A DNA stretch of 64,000 bases from Dastarcus helophoroides (taxonomy: Eukaryota > Arthropoda > Insecta > Coleoptera > Bothrideridae), in assembly GCA_028583605.1 (NCBI GenBank), contig CM053328.1:29619578-29683577 (forward strand), given 5' to 3'. Of this stretch, positions 36,601-48,600 are shown piece by piece; positions within the stretch are counted from its first letter, which is position 1; every line of letters begins with the position of its first letter. The notes under the pieces are model-generated. The model was given only the letters and a program-made list of their open reading frames with translations. It was not told the DNA's origin and searched no databases. The translations under genes and the position numbers were made by a program.

Positions 36601-39600
36601 AGCTCAAAATGGGTCAGAATTTTGGTTCAGTGAAAGTTCAAATTTCAAGAAATTTTTAGAAAAAAAATTCAGAATTTGAGAAATACTCAAAATTTATAAA
36701 GCAAGTTCGAGATTTTATTTTGAAATTTCTATTTTAAAGTTAAAAGAAATTTCAGAAAGATGTGCCTAGTAAAAGAATTAAGTTTAAACTGAACTTGCAG
36801 AAAGATATCAAAATTTAGGTATCTTATTTACAATAATTACAATAATTTTTTTGTCTTAGTAAATTGAATTACAGAACTTGTCCCCTGAAACCAAGAAAGA
36901 TTAAAAAGCACAACAGCCAAGTTGTCATCTTCAGAGAGATACTGTATCTCTCTGAAGATGAGAGCTTGGCTGCCGAAACGCGCTAGAGCAACGTTTGTTG
37001 TGTTTTTTCATTTTTCTTGGTTTCAAGGGACAAGTTCTGTGTTTCAATTTTTGAAGATAACCAAAGACCAATACTTTCCACCAAAAATTTCTTAGTAATT
37101 CTGATGTTCATTAAAATTTCGAATTTAAGCTTGAAATATTTATACTTTTTCCATTTTGAGTTTTAATTTGAAATTTCCAGAAATTTGAGAAAAAAAAGGT
37201 CAATATTTTTAGAAAACAGTTTAAATTTCGGCTTTAAATTTGAAGTTAAAAAAAAAAAACAATAATTTCGGAATTTGTAAAATAAATTGAACTGCAGAAA
37301 AATAGAGTATTTACACCAACTCAATATGATTAAAGTCCTTTAGAGGCGCTAGCGTGGAGGTTAGGTATAGGATTTGTGCATTTATTCTTAAGTAGCTATT
37401 ATAAATAGGTTTTATGCATGAAAGTTTTCTTTCATTTTCCAATCAAAAAATATTTCCTTAAGAATTCTATTTACTTTGAACATTATTGTTACTATTTATT
37501 CTCAATTTATCAAATTTAAAAATCATAACTTTTCAAAGAATTTAATTTTTTAAAAAATTTAAAAAAAAAATGATTTTCCCATGTTTTGACTATAAAAAAT
37601 GAATTTTTTTGAAAATTTCGACTTTGACAATTTAGATGTTTTCATTTCCATTTTTTGGTTGATGATTTTGGTTTTTAAAACTTTCCTTTTTTTTTATTTT
37701 TAATGTTTCTTTAATATTTCGATCTTTTTTTTTTCAACTTTTCTTAAATGTTCGATTTTTTCATAGAATTTGAATTATTTTGAAAACTCCAACCTAGACA
37801 TACCATTCATTTTTAAATTTGATTTTTTTTGCGACTTTTTCAAGAAATGCTAGCTTTGAAAGTTTTAATTCCATTTAAATTATTCCTTTTTTTTTTTAGT
37901 TATTTTTATCGTATTAAAATATTACTTCTTTTATAAAAATTTCTACTTTTTCAAATTTCGTTTTCAAAAATTTCGTCTTTCTTAAAAATGTTGCCTTTGA
38001 AAATTTAGTTTCGACATTTATTTTGGATAAATTCCACTTTTTTTAAAAACTTCCATTTTTAAAAATCTTACATTTGAAAATATCGATATTTTTCGATTTT
38101 TTTTTTGAAAATTTCACATTTTTTTAATTTTAGACTGTCGCTCTTTAAAAAATTTACATTTTTCAAAATTTACCATTTTTTTCTGACTGAATTTTAAAAT
38201 TTTACCGTTTTCAAAATTTGGAACAAATTTAAAATTTTCACTTTCTTTAAAAATGTTGACTTTTCAGTTTCGATACTTTTTTCGAAAATTTAGGCATTTT
38301 TGAAATATTGATTTTTTTAAGAATTCGTTATTTTTGCAAAACTTCCGTTGTTTGAAAATTCCTTTTTTTTTTCGAAAATGTGAAGTTTCTTATAAGCTGA
38401 ACTATTTCCAAAATTTCAACATTTTGAAATTGTCGAACACTTAAAAGTTTACTTATTTTAAAATTTTTTGAAAATTTCGACTTTTTTTTATTTTCTTAAT
38501 TTTCTGAAATTTGGCCTTTCTCGAAAATTTCGTTTTTTTCTAAACTTCAACATCTTTCATGTCTAAACTTTGAAGTGAATGATCTTGATATTCCTGTTTT
38601 TCTCAAAATTTTTACTTTTTTCTAAAAACTCGACATTGATTTGAATTTTGTAATTTTTCAAATAAGGAAATTTACAATAAATTTAAATAAGTTTATCGAA
38701 ATTTTCACCTTTTTCCGAAATTCTCCAATTTAAACTCAGAAATTTTATTTTTTTTGTAAACATCAACGTAAACGTGGAAATTTCCTGTTTCAATTTGTAG
38801 TTTCAACTGTTTTCACTTTGAAATTGTCGATTTTTACAAAATTTTGAAATTTGTTTTTCAAAATTTCGATTTTTATTTGGAAATTTTAGTTTTTTTTTGG
38901 AAATATTAATTTTGTTAATTATCACATTTTTCAATATTCTGACTTTTTTCAAATTTTCGACTTTTTTTGGAAAATGGTGGCTTTAGCATTTTCGACTTTT
39001 TTAAAAATTTTAACTATTTTTGAACAATTTAAATTTTTTAAAAATATTTTCTGCCTTTTTTTTAAATTTTAGCTTTGAGAATTTCGACTCTAAAATGTTG
39101 ACCTTTCTAAAAATTTGGAACTTTTTCAAAATTTTGCCTTTTTATTTATTTTTCAAGAAAAGAAATTTTTATAAAATTTGTTTTCCAAAATTTCAACATC
39201 GTTCATAATTTCAAAATTTTAACTTTTCCATTATTTTTAAAAATTTCAACATTTTTAAGGTTTTCGCCGTTTTTTGAAAATTTTGACTTCTTTAAATCTT
39301 GCCATTTTCGTATTTTTAAAATATTTACACTCTTTTGAAAAGTTCGATTTTCTAAAATTTTACCCTTGAAAATGTCGATCATTTTTGAAAATTAAAATTT
39401 TTTTGATAATTTTGGGTTTTCTTCAACGTTTAGACTTTCGAAAAATTCGGCCTTTTGAAAAATTTGTTATTTGTTAAATTCAAATTTTTGAGACAAAAAA
39501 GGAAAATTTCAAAAAGTTGTTTTTTTAATTTTGATTGAAATTTTAACTGTTTTCAATTTTTCAAATTCTCGATTTCTTCAAAATTTAGAAGTTTTTTTCA

Positions 39601-40937
39601 AAATTCGAACTTTTTGGTAAATTTAACTTTTTATAAAAATTACACATTTTTCGAAATTCCGATATTTTTCAGAATTTCAACTTTGTTTTGGAAAATAGTG
39701 GGTTTAACGTTTTTGACCATTTTAACTATTTTTGAACAATATTGAGTATTTTCGACTTTTTGAAAAATTTTAATTTTCTCTGAAAATTTCGACTTTAAAA
39801 AATTTTCTAATATTTTCTCCCTTTTTTGAAAATATTGACTTTTTTAAATCCCGCCTTTTTCAAATTTTTGATTTAAAAAAAGTTTCACTTTGTTGAAAAG
39901 TTCGATTTTTCAAAATTATAACTTTAAAATTTCTACCATTTTTGAAAATTTTAATTTTTCTGATAATTTTGGTTTTTCTTCAATATTTCGAATTTTGAAA
40001 AATTCGGTTTTTTTGAACATTTTAATTTTCCAATTTTAGATTTCTTTTAAATTCAAATTTTTTTCCAAAATTGAAAAGAGTGACATTTCGACATTTATAA
40101 GATACATTTTGAAGATCAATTTTAGGGATTAGAGGGAAAGATTTAAGACGAAAAAGTAACATTAAAAAAAATTCTGATTTGAAATTTCAACTATTTTAAA
40201 TTTTTGAAATTGTCGACCTTTTCAAAATTTGAATTTTTTTTCAAAATTTCGAATTTCTTGGAAAATTTAGCTTTATATGAAAACTTTTACATTTTTCGAA
40301 ATTCCGACATTTTCAAAGTTTCGACTTTTTTTAGCTTTAACATGTTCGACCATTTTTAAAATTTTAACTATTTTTGAACAATTTCGTGTTTTTTTAAATT
40401 TATTAGAATGTTTGTAAAATTTTAACTTTCTCTGAAAATTTTGATCTTAAAATTTTGACTTCTAAAAATTTGGAACTTTTTGGGAATTTCGCCTTATCTT
40501 GAATCTTTTTTCTTTCTAAATTTTTTTTTCTGAACCGAACCCGAAGTTTGGGTCACTAGTAACAACTCTAAACATGAATTTGTATTATACTCTTGATAAT
40601 TTCCAGCATACAATCTGGAATCCAAGGTCCTGACCATCCAAACCCAGGCAGAGAATACTACGCTGTCGGTTTCCCTAGAGTAGCGTATTTACCAGATAGC
40701 CCAAGAGGTCGTAAAATTTTGAGGTTGCTCAATATGGCGTGGCAGAGAAAATTAATTTTCACTGTAAGTCGATCACATACCACAGGATGCGAGGATGTCG
40801 TATCCTGGAATATACCTCATAAAACCGAATTTGGACCCGGCACTGGGGCGCATAGTTATCCAGATCCTGGTTATTTAAATAGAATTATGTTGGAATTAGA
40901 AGCTCTTGGAGTTGTGGAGGAAAACAGTAGAAGATAG
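33631..40937 (+). CDS. dtx: Deltex E3 ubiquitin ligase (complete)
   Basis: Deltex binds Notch ankyrin repeats and ubiquitinates targets in Notch trafficking. Seven exons: 33631-33829, 33884-34035, 34819-34993, 35046-35246, 35628-35867, 35923-36262, 40607-40937. They total 1638 nt, 545 codons plus TAG at 40935, and every junction keeps frame. Two WWE domains come first: residues about 1-90 ([15 protein letters not shown]) and 90-170 ([17 protein letters not shown] ... [12 protein letters not shown]). Then a Lys- and Ser/Thr-rich linker (about 175-335). Next the RING (from CPSC at 349-352, [10 protein letters not shown], to CAVC). The C-terminal DTC domain follows ([54 protein letters not shown]). 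The DTC domain of this family binds ADP-ribose/NAD+. No disabling lesion is seen. Introns 1, 3 and 5 are only 52-55 nt; intron 6 is 4.3 kb of repeat. Confidence 0.93.
34446..34652. mobile_element. MITE with long inverted repeats in deltex intron 2
   Basis: The left end (gatgcgtttatactaga ... acatttttctctgacata) is the diverged inverse of the right end (tatgtcagagaaaaatgt ... tctaaatgtaaatgcaccc). The arms extend inwards over gtcaactat and the gatagctttctc-like words, about 80 bp each. Relatives of its ends occur near 5161 and 20030-20113. Confidence 0.7.
36263..40606. repeat. Deltex intron 6: degenerate AT-rich repeat
   Basis: From about 36640 to 40540 nearly all of this intron is T-rich 'ttttgaaaatttcgactttt' words without a fixed period. 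The foldback at 36877-37090 is the only distinct element. It splits the RING/DTC coding region between exons 6 and 7. Confidence 0.6.
36877..37090. mobile_element. Foldback Penelope-like terminus (family A copy 4) with hammerhead-like core
   Basis: The arms 'acttgtcccctgaaaccaag' and 'cttggtttcaagggacaag' face each other around gagagatactgtatctctc. On the plus strand CTCT precedes CTGAAGA (36952-36958). GAAA is at 36975-36978, then CGCGCT and AGAG, so stem I can form 4 bp. Stem II (GAGAGC/GCTGCC) has two mismatches and is weakened. Confidence 0.55.
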
Positions 40938-41405
40938 TACAAAACCAGTATTATCTTTTATTTTATAATATATAAATTGAATGTGAAACTTTAGCCTAAT
41001 AGAGAATATTTTGTTTAAAAATTGTTAGCCTTATAAGTTTTCTTCTTGAAAATAACCAGTCAAGATGTTATTAGATTAAACAGTTTCCCTAAATTCAAAA
41101 ATATATTTATTCAGTGCAGTTTACAGCTTCACTCTTTGCAATTTCTTAATTTGCCATGATGACTGAATTAATTAGTATAGTAATCTCGAATTTTGTAGCC
41201 TAAAACTATAGAGCAATTTACTTTAGAGTATGACCCTCATGAGGCTGAAATGTAACCCAGAGTTGATGTCTAGATTCAATAGAAGTAGGAAATTTCAAAT
41301 TTGACACCCCTTATTTACATATTTAGAAATGTCACAAAATTTATTATTATAACTATTGTGAAACAATATTTAAATTATACTAAAATATGTTCAGATTTTC
41401 TTCCT

Positions 41406-41672
41406 TTAATTCGCTGCTACGCATGTAAAAGGGGTTAGGTCAATCTTTTGTGAAAATGAGTTCAGATCGTTGTTGTATATAATTTTGAAGTTACTGTCAT
41501 TTAAAGGAAGCCATATCATTTGAAGTATAACTAGCTGTCTAACTAATTGTGCTTGTCAGTTAAAGGTCAAAAATTTAGGTATGAGGTCATGTACAAACTG
41601 AGTTATGTTGTTTTCTCCAATTTTACCTATTTTTGACTTAACCCCTTTTACACGCGCAACAGCGAATTATAA
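41406..41672. mobile_element. MITE with about 38-bp inverted repeats
   Basis: The left end taattcgctgctacgc, followed by atgtaaaaggggttaggtc, is the inverse of the right end gacttaacccctttta, then cacgcgcaacagcgaatta, with about five differences. Element length is about 265 bp, with no coding capacity. Confidence 0.75.
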
Positions 41673-41924
41673 TTGTTAAAATAGCAATGAATCCTAGACT
41701 GGCGAACTTGACTAAAATGTCTGATGTTATTTCTGCACATATGATCCTGCAGGCATGATGTCAGGGTTGTCTTAACTTTCTATATTGGCTTGCAATTCAG
41801 GTTCGTTTGGGTTGTACTCTGTGAATCAGCCTGTATAATATAAATGTAAAATAAGCAGTTTGGTCACTAATATTTTCAATTAGTTTTTCAGTATTTTCGT
41901 GGTTTATGTAAATGGTAGGACATA

Positions 41925-42467
41925 CAGTGAAACCTCCCTATAACGAAACTCCACATACCGAATTCCTCTATATAACGAACTTTTTCTCGGAACGCAGCCT
42001 TTTAAGCAAATTTACACATAAAATTGCCTCCATTTAATGAACACAATACCCCCATATAGCTAATTTTTGGATCAAGTTACAAGGTTTAATTAGTTTTAAA
42101 TGCTTTTGTTCAGAAAAATTCTTAATTTTTGTTAGACCCATTCTAAATGAGTTTTCTAAGGTTTAATTAGTTTTTAATTGCATTCGGGTCAGAGAAAATT
42201 CTTAGCTTAGATTTTTTTTCAGCTGATTTCTTGCATCAGTAGATTAAGAAGAGTAACATTGTAAAAAAATTTCGAAGAAAAAACTTTAATCTTGAGTGAA
42301 AAAGTTCAGTTGATCAATAGTGTGTTTAAAAAAAAAGGATATCGCCAACAAGTTTGGAATCCCTGTACGCATATGAACTTTTACATATGATTTGTGTTTT
42401 TTTAATGCTACCTCTATAACGAATTTTTTTGTGGGATTTAGAAATTCGCTGTAGGAAGGTTTGACTG
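41925..42467. mobile_element. Pogo/Tigger-like element, internally deleted
   Basis: The ends are cagtgaaacctccctataac and its inverse (gtaggaaggtttgactg), bounded by TA at 41923-41924 and 42468-42469, the pogo-type target duplication. Inside, 42292-42378 on the plus strand still reads LSEKVQLINS and, after a frame change, KKDIANKFGIP. This is the first helix-turn-helix of the CENP-B/pogo transposase. The catalytic domain is gone. Confidence 0.7.
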
Positions 42468-45400
42468 TAGTTGCAAACCATGTTATTTCATTGTAAAAAT
42501 CGTTGCATGTTAACGATTAAAATTTAGCTCTCTTCATTGGAGACTTTTAAGACTGCTGACCGTGTTGCTTAAATTTCATTTGCTATCACTGATCAGCTCT
42601 TGACCAAAAAGTCGAAATTTGGAGTTCCTGATCGAGTTTTTAGGAAAAATTTAAGTATTGAAAATGTAAACTTTGAAACTTGAACAATCAATTAAATTGC
42701 AAAAAAAACTCTGAATTTATGCAGGAATTATGTCCTCGCAAAAAGTGGTATTTTCTGTTTTGAACTTTTTTCACTTTTTGAATTTTTCTTCAAATTTCGA
42801 CTTTTTCCTGAAACATTTTTTCAAAAACATTTTTATAGACGTATTTCGGGTATTTACTTACAATTTCGACTTTTCAATACCGTCTTTTTACTCTTAAGTT
42901 TCGGATTTTATAACCTAACCAACATAGCGCCATGTTCAATTTTTTTTTCAAGATTTTACCTTTTTTGAAAGTTTTGGACTTTTTTCGACATTTTTTTAAA
43001 ATTTCGAATTTCCTCGAAAATCTACTTAAAAATTTCAAATATTTTTAATTTGAATTTCAAAAAAAATGTCGACTTTTTTACAAATTTCGATTTCAAAGCT
43101 CGACATTACTTCAAATGAAGCCATTTTGAAATTTTCGACTTTTTTCCGAAATTTTTACTTTTTAAAAAAATTTTCACTTTTTTTGAATATTTTAAATGTT
43201 TATCAAAATTTTCACATTTTTCTAAATTTTGACCCTTTTTCCAAAATTTAAACTTTTCTCAAAATTTTGGCTTTTAAACATTTTATCTTTTAAACATTTT
43301 GGCTTTAAACATTTTGGCTTTTAAAAGTTCTGATCCTTTTTCAAAATTTATCTTTTTTTTTCCAAATTTTGACTTTTTCGAAAATTTGAAACTTTTTGTA
43401 ATTTTCGAATTATTTTAAAACCTTATTTTTTAATTTCGGATTTTTCTTTAATGGTCCCATATGTTAAATTTTTAAACTTTTTTTTTGAAAATTATGCCTT
43501 TTTCAAAATTATTCTTTTTTAATTTTTTGATCATTTTTCAATATTTTAACTTTTTGAAATTATACGAAATATTTCGGGATTTCAACTTTTTTGAAAATTC
43601 TAATATTTTCTGAAAATTTTAACTTTATGAAAATTTCGACATTTTTGATTTAAAATTTCTAGTTTTTTTCAAATTTTCGCCCTTTTTTAAAAATTTCGAC
43701 CCTATTTAAAAATTATCCATTTTTCCAAATTTTATCTTGTTTCAAAGACTTTAATCCTTGTTTTCAAAATTTTCAAATTATTTAGAAACTTCTGTTTTTC
43801 TTTAATTTCAAAAAAATTAATTTGGGAAACAAGAATAAAAAGAGTCCACGAAAAAACTAGTTTACAATAAAAACTTTTATTACCATCGAAATTTTGATAA
43901 ATGAGATGAGATTAACTAAAAAGACTAAAACATTCTCTGATTTTTTATTTTTCTCTCGAAACTTCAACTTTTTCCTAGATGATTTTTTTCTCAACATTTT
44001 GACTTTCTTCAGATTTTGACTTCTACAAATTTTTTGGAATTTTGTATTATCTGATCTGTTTTAACCTCAAAGGCTTTGTTTGCTTCTAGCTTTTTTTACA
44101 TAACCTTTATTTCTTATTTTTGGTTATTTTCATACTGTTTTCTAATTTGTATCAAAACAAATTGGACAATGTGTTACAATAGAATCCAAACGTGTGACGA
44201 CATTGTCGCCATTTTTGTTGCGGTCGACGAAGGTCCACATTCTAAGCAAAGTGAGCTCCAGGCGTAAAGTCCCATAAGGCTTCTTTAAAACAAATATTTT
44301 AATCCAGTTTTTGTCGACTTAGACTGATAATTTCAAATTTGTTGTAGATATAAGGGAATTATCAACAAAAAAGGAATTTCATCAAATAATTATTCAATAT
44401 GATAATGTGTGAAAAACCAAAAGTGCATGATATCTTTTAAAGTGATAAAAAATCTTTTTGAAAAACAAATAATAAACATGAATGTCTTGTGCTACTTTTG
44501 CAGATTGATGCAAAGCACATTTTGTGTGCGGTTTTTTTGGCTATATTTACCCAATAAAGCGAAATAACTTGCAAGTTTAGCGTTAGATACCACTATTTTA
44601 TGTATTTTTATTACTTTAAATAATTATTGCATACAAAATTGTGGTGCATACTCTACATAATTTACTGCTGCAGCAGACTATGATTGTCAATTAGTAAGGA
44701 AAATCAGCGTAAATTTGATTAAAATAAGTATTTTTAAACAACCTTATGGCACTTAAGATGCTTTGTTTCGAACACAAAATCTACTTGCCACAGCAAAGAT
44801 GGCGGCAATGACGTCAGTATTTTTGAATCTATTAGATCAGTAGTACTTTGTTAAGACATTGAGAAAACTATTATGTGAACTGCCTGTGTACATTAGATGG
44901 CGTTAAAAAGCAATATTTAATGTTCAGTACAAATGTATTTGGACAAGAAAGTCTTCCAAAAGTGCACTTGTTTAATTAGACAATAAAACTACTAGATATT
45001 ACAAATCTTTATTTTTATTTTGTAGATATATTTATAAAAGTATTATTAATGTATTACGTTAAGAGATTTTTTTAGAGTATGTGCCAGTTTAGCTACATAT
45101 AAATCAGCTTAACAATTTTGTTTACTTTTATAAAAATATGTATTATTTTCAAAGACTTGTATTATAACTTTTTTAAGTTCTACAACCAAAAATTAAAATA
45201 AGTTTATTTAAAGCCATATTTATATTTAGTACAGTTATGTCTATGTTTAGGACTTTTAGACTTTAAACAATGTTAAAATTTGTAGCTTTTATTAAAATCG
45301 AATGAAGGGAATTTGGTACTTATTACAACTGACTATATTCACGTAACTTCTGAGTTGGTTTTACAAAATGCTACAAACATTATTCAATGAATATACAACT

Positions 45401-45675
45401 ATATTCTCTAAAATGTGTATATCTACATCTTTTTTTATCAGTGAATTCATCAACTTTGAGCTAAGTGAAAGTTAAATTTTAATTCTACATTTGTGTATCT
45501 CTTGTGCAATATGATTCTTTTTTGTGATAAAAATAAACATTCCCTATGTATCGCAATTTTTCAGGCAGCTCTACTATCTTATTTAAACACTTTCTTTACA
45601 TTTAATAAATTCCAGTATTTTTACTAAGACTTTTACTAACCCAGATTTTCCTACTCGCTAATTACTATTGTAAAA

Positions 45676-48600
45676 TCACTTAGAAATATCGGGAAATTGA
45701 AAGTTTGTATTTTGAATATTTTCATTTATCCACGAATCCGCCTCTTGGTTCATTTCTTTGGTAAAATATTCCTTCCATCCTCCTGTTTTGCCTCTTCTGA
45801 CGAAATCTTCCTCATTGTTTATTAAAATCCCTAACATTTTGAATTCATCAAAATTCACAGATGGGTTTTTCTTAAAATTTTCAATTTTTAGATGATTCGT
45901 TAACTTATACAAGTCTTCGTCTGTATAATCAACTTCCAAAAATTTACCTACTCTTTTGATAGCTTGAAAGAGGTCCTGGAAGCAATCAAGTTATAGTTTT
46001 TTTTTAAACAATTGGTGATTGTAATGCAAGTTCAACTAATTACAACTACCTTGCTCATTTCTTCATAGAACATGAATAGAAGATTTTTCTCATTTCTTCT
46101 ATTCCAGGCTTCAAAGATATGGTTCCAATAGGGAGTCCATGGTTCTGCAATTGAAGTAATTGTGCGTTAAATTATATTATCTATGTAAAGAGATAGTTCA
46201 AAAGGAATATGACGTGGTAAATCATGATTTACCACTTCATGATGATTTGCCGAATGCATTTGGCAAATCATGTTTCAGAAGCATTATGAGAGTTGGGCAA
46301 AATCAGACTGCGTTGACTTAACCAGAGAATGTGCAGATGCTATTATCACTTTCAATTGTACACTCCATTTTTATCAGTGAAAGGACAATTGATTTTGTAT
46401 TCTTGAAAAATTTTCTTTGCCATGACATTCGTTTTTTATCGTTAATTAGAAATTCAAATTTTTTTTATCGTTTCATATTCATTTAAAATATTCTCTTTTA
46501 GTGGACGCTGTAATTGATACTTACGCAAATTATTTTTGAAATACTCCCAGTATTTGGGAAAATCTCCTTGATAACCTTGTGTTCTAATTAAGCGATTGAG
46601 GTGATAGAATGAGACAGCCACATCCTTTGGATTTCTAGCGACGTAAATAACCTAAAATATATTTTTTTCTGAGAAGAGGAGACTTACTTTTTATAGTGAT
46701 AAATAAAATGATTACAATAATGAAATACAAAAAGCCTATTCTTGAATGATGGTATTTTTGATGTTAAGAGATGTTTGTACTTACTACGACAGTGGTCGGC
46801 AAACCGCGATTCCCGAGCCGCATGCGGCTCTTTTAAAAGAAAATTCCGACTTTAAATTCCACGAAAAAAAATAAATAAATAAAAGGTAGTGTTATCAACC
46901 ATGGCAACCGAGGGTACTCGCACAAGAACAGCGATCTCAGGGGTCGAGTGCGAGTGGAATGCTGAGGGAAAAAGTGCTTGCAATGGACCGAAATGTGGCG
47001 GCTGGGTTGAGGCATTCATTCGGGGTGATTCATTGGAGAAGGATGGGTGCGGCTAGTTAACGTTAACATGGATGGTTAAATGTATAGATTTTACTTTGTC
47101 TTTTCAAATGTTACAGTTTGATGTTTTTGTAATAAACGGTTGTTTACATCAGAAGTGGGATTGCATTGGTGTGTTTTTGAGTTTTTAGTGAAAAAGGTGT
47201 AAAAATATACCAGAGAACGCGCTCAAAAGAAAAAGAAGTACTGAGGACTCGGCATGAATCCAGAAGACATCGGCGATGGCAGGGAAGCTCGCGAGAGAGC
47301 TGAGGAAGCCATATACAGAGGTGAAGACAGGAGGGTGTAAGGTCAAGTTATACATCCCCAAGAACCTCAAGTGTGGTAATAATCGCCAGCAGGGTGCAGG
47401 AGAGTAGTGAGTCGATAACCAAATTAAATGCTTTAGTAATGTTCTGCGTTGCGTCAGATGATTGATAAAATCGTAAATGCAAAAAAATCCAAAGTTATTA
47501 AATTTAGCAGTCAATCACAAATAATCTAAACGTAAACGAAGTAAACAAAGAAACGCTTGCTCCTCTTAATAAAAGTATTTGTGACTCAACTTTACCCATA
47601 CACGAGTACGTGATCGTCGAAATAAATGCTGACGGAGTAGAGGAGTAGAGCTCCATTAGAAACAAGAGCGTTAAGAACGTTGAAAATCTGTTAGAACTTT
47701 AGGACTTAAATTAAATGATGCTTATTATAGAAAAAGTAGACGGGTTATTGCGTTTTGACGATTACTCATCAAAGGGTTTTAAATTAAACGAAACAAATCT
47801 AAACATTAATATCAATAAAATAGAACAGCGATTTAAATACTTTTACAACCGTTAAATCTGTATAAAGGGTTATTCGCAAAAAAAAGGTTTGCTATCGAAC
47901 TTGAAACGAACTAATGAACATACAAATAAAATCAAAACAATTCATATTTTATCGAAGAAAAAGGAATAGAAACATCTAGGTGATGGCATACTCAGCTATC
48001 AGGTTACGGAACGATCTGTTAAAGGTTCGAGTTATGATGTTTACAATTGCGACAAAAACAGAACATTGATATTATGGGTTTTTAAGGTAATTAGTTTGAT
48101 CTGAAAAAGGCCATTACGTATTTACATTTAATTTTATGAGAACTGTTAGATTTTGGGTCCATAAATTAATTTGCTATAAACTGTCCGGATTCGTCCATTT
48201 TATCAATAGGTGTACCTTTATTATGATATTGCTTAGTAATTATTGGTATTATTTTAAAGAATAAATTCCTACAATAAACATAATCTAACTCTTACATTAT
48301 TGAAGTATATAGATTGAAGTGGTAACTTTTGCGAACCAAGGTTGAAATATGGGAGTATGAGGTATATGATTCGACAATAAAAGGGATAAATTATTAGCAG
48401 TAGAAAACACCTGGAGATGTTCACCAAGTTAAATAATATTTGGATTTAATCGAATATTTTAGAAAATGTACACCCTGTTATTCAGAACAAAGTAAACCAT
48501 AAAGTGTATTGAGACACAAAAATATTACGTTGATATGGAGAGACCATTCCTTTGAATCAGAAACTGTAGCAATTGTGTTATTAGTTAATAGATTTCGACA

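Larger units (their letters stand above)
40938..45675. other. Intergenic between convergent deltex and sulfotransferase genes
   Basis: Holds the 3' ends of both genes, a MITE (41406-41672), a pogo-like remnant (41925-42467) and degenerate AT-rich repeat at about 42640-43830. The stretch 43830-45675 is unique and AT-rich with no recognised gene. Small ORFs, such as 44076-44267, lack support. Confidence 0.35.

Noticed and set aside
47185..47514. 109-codon minus-strand ORF
   Set aside because: Antisense to the gag-like remains of the Gypsy element, and not protein-like.
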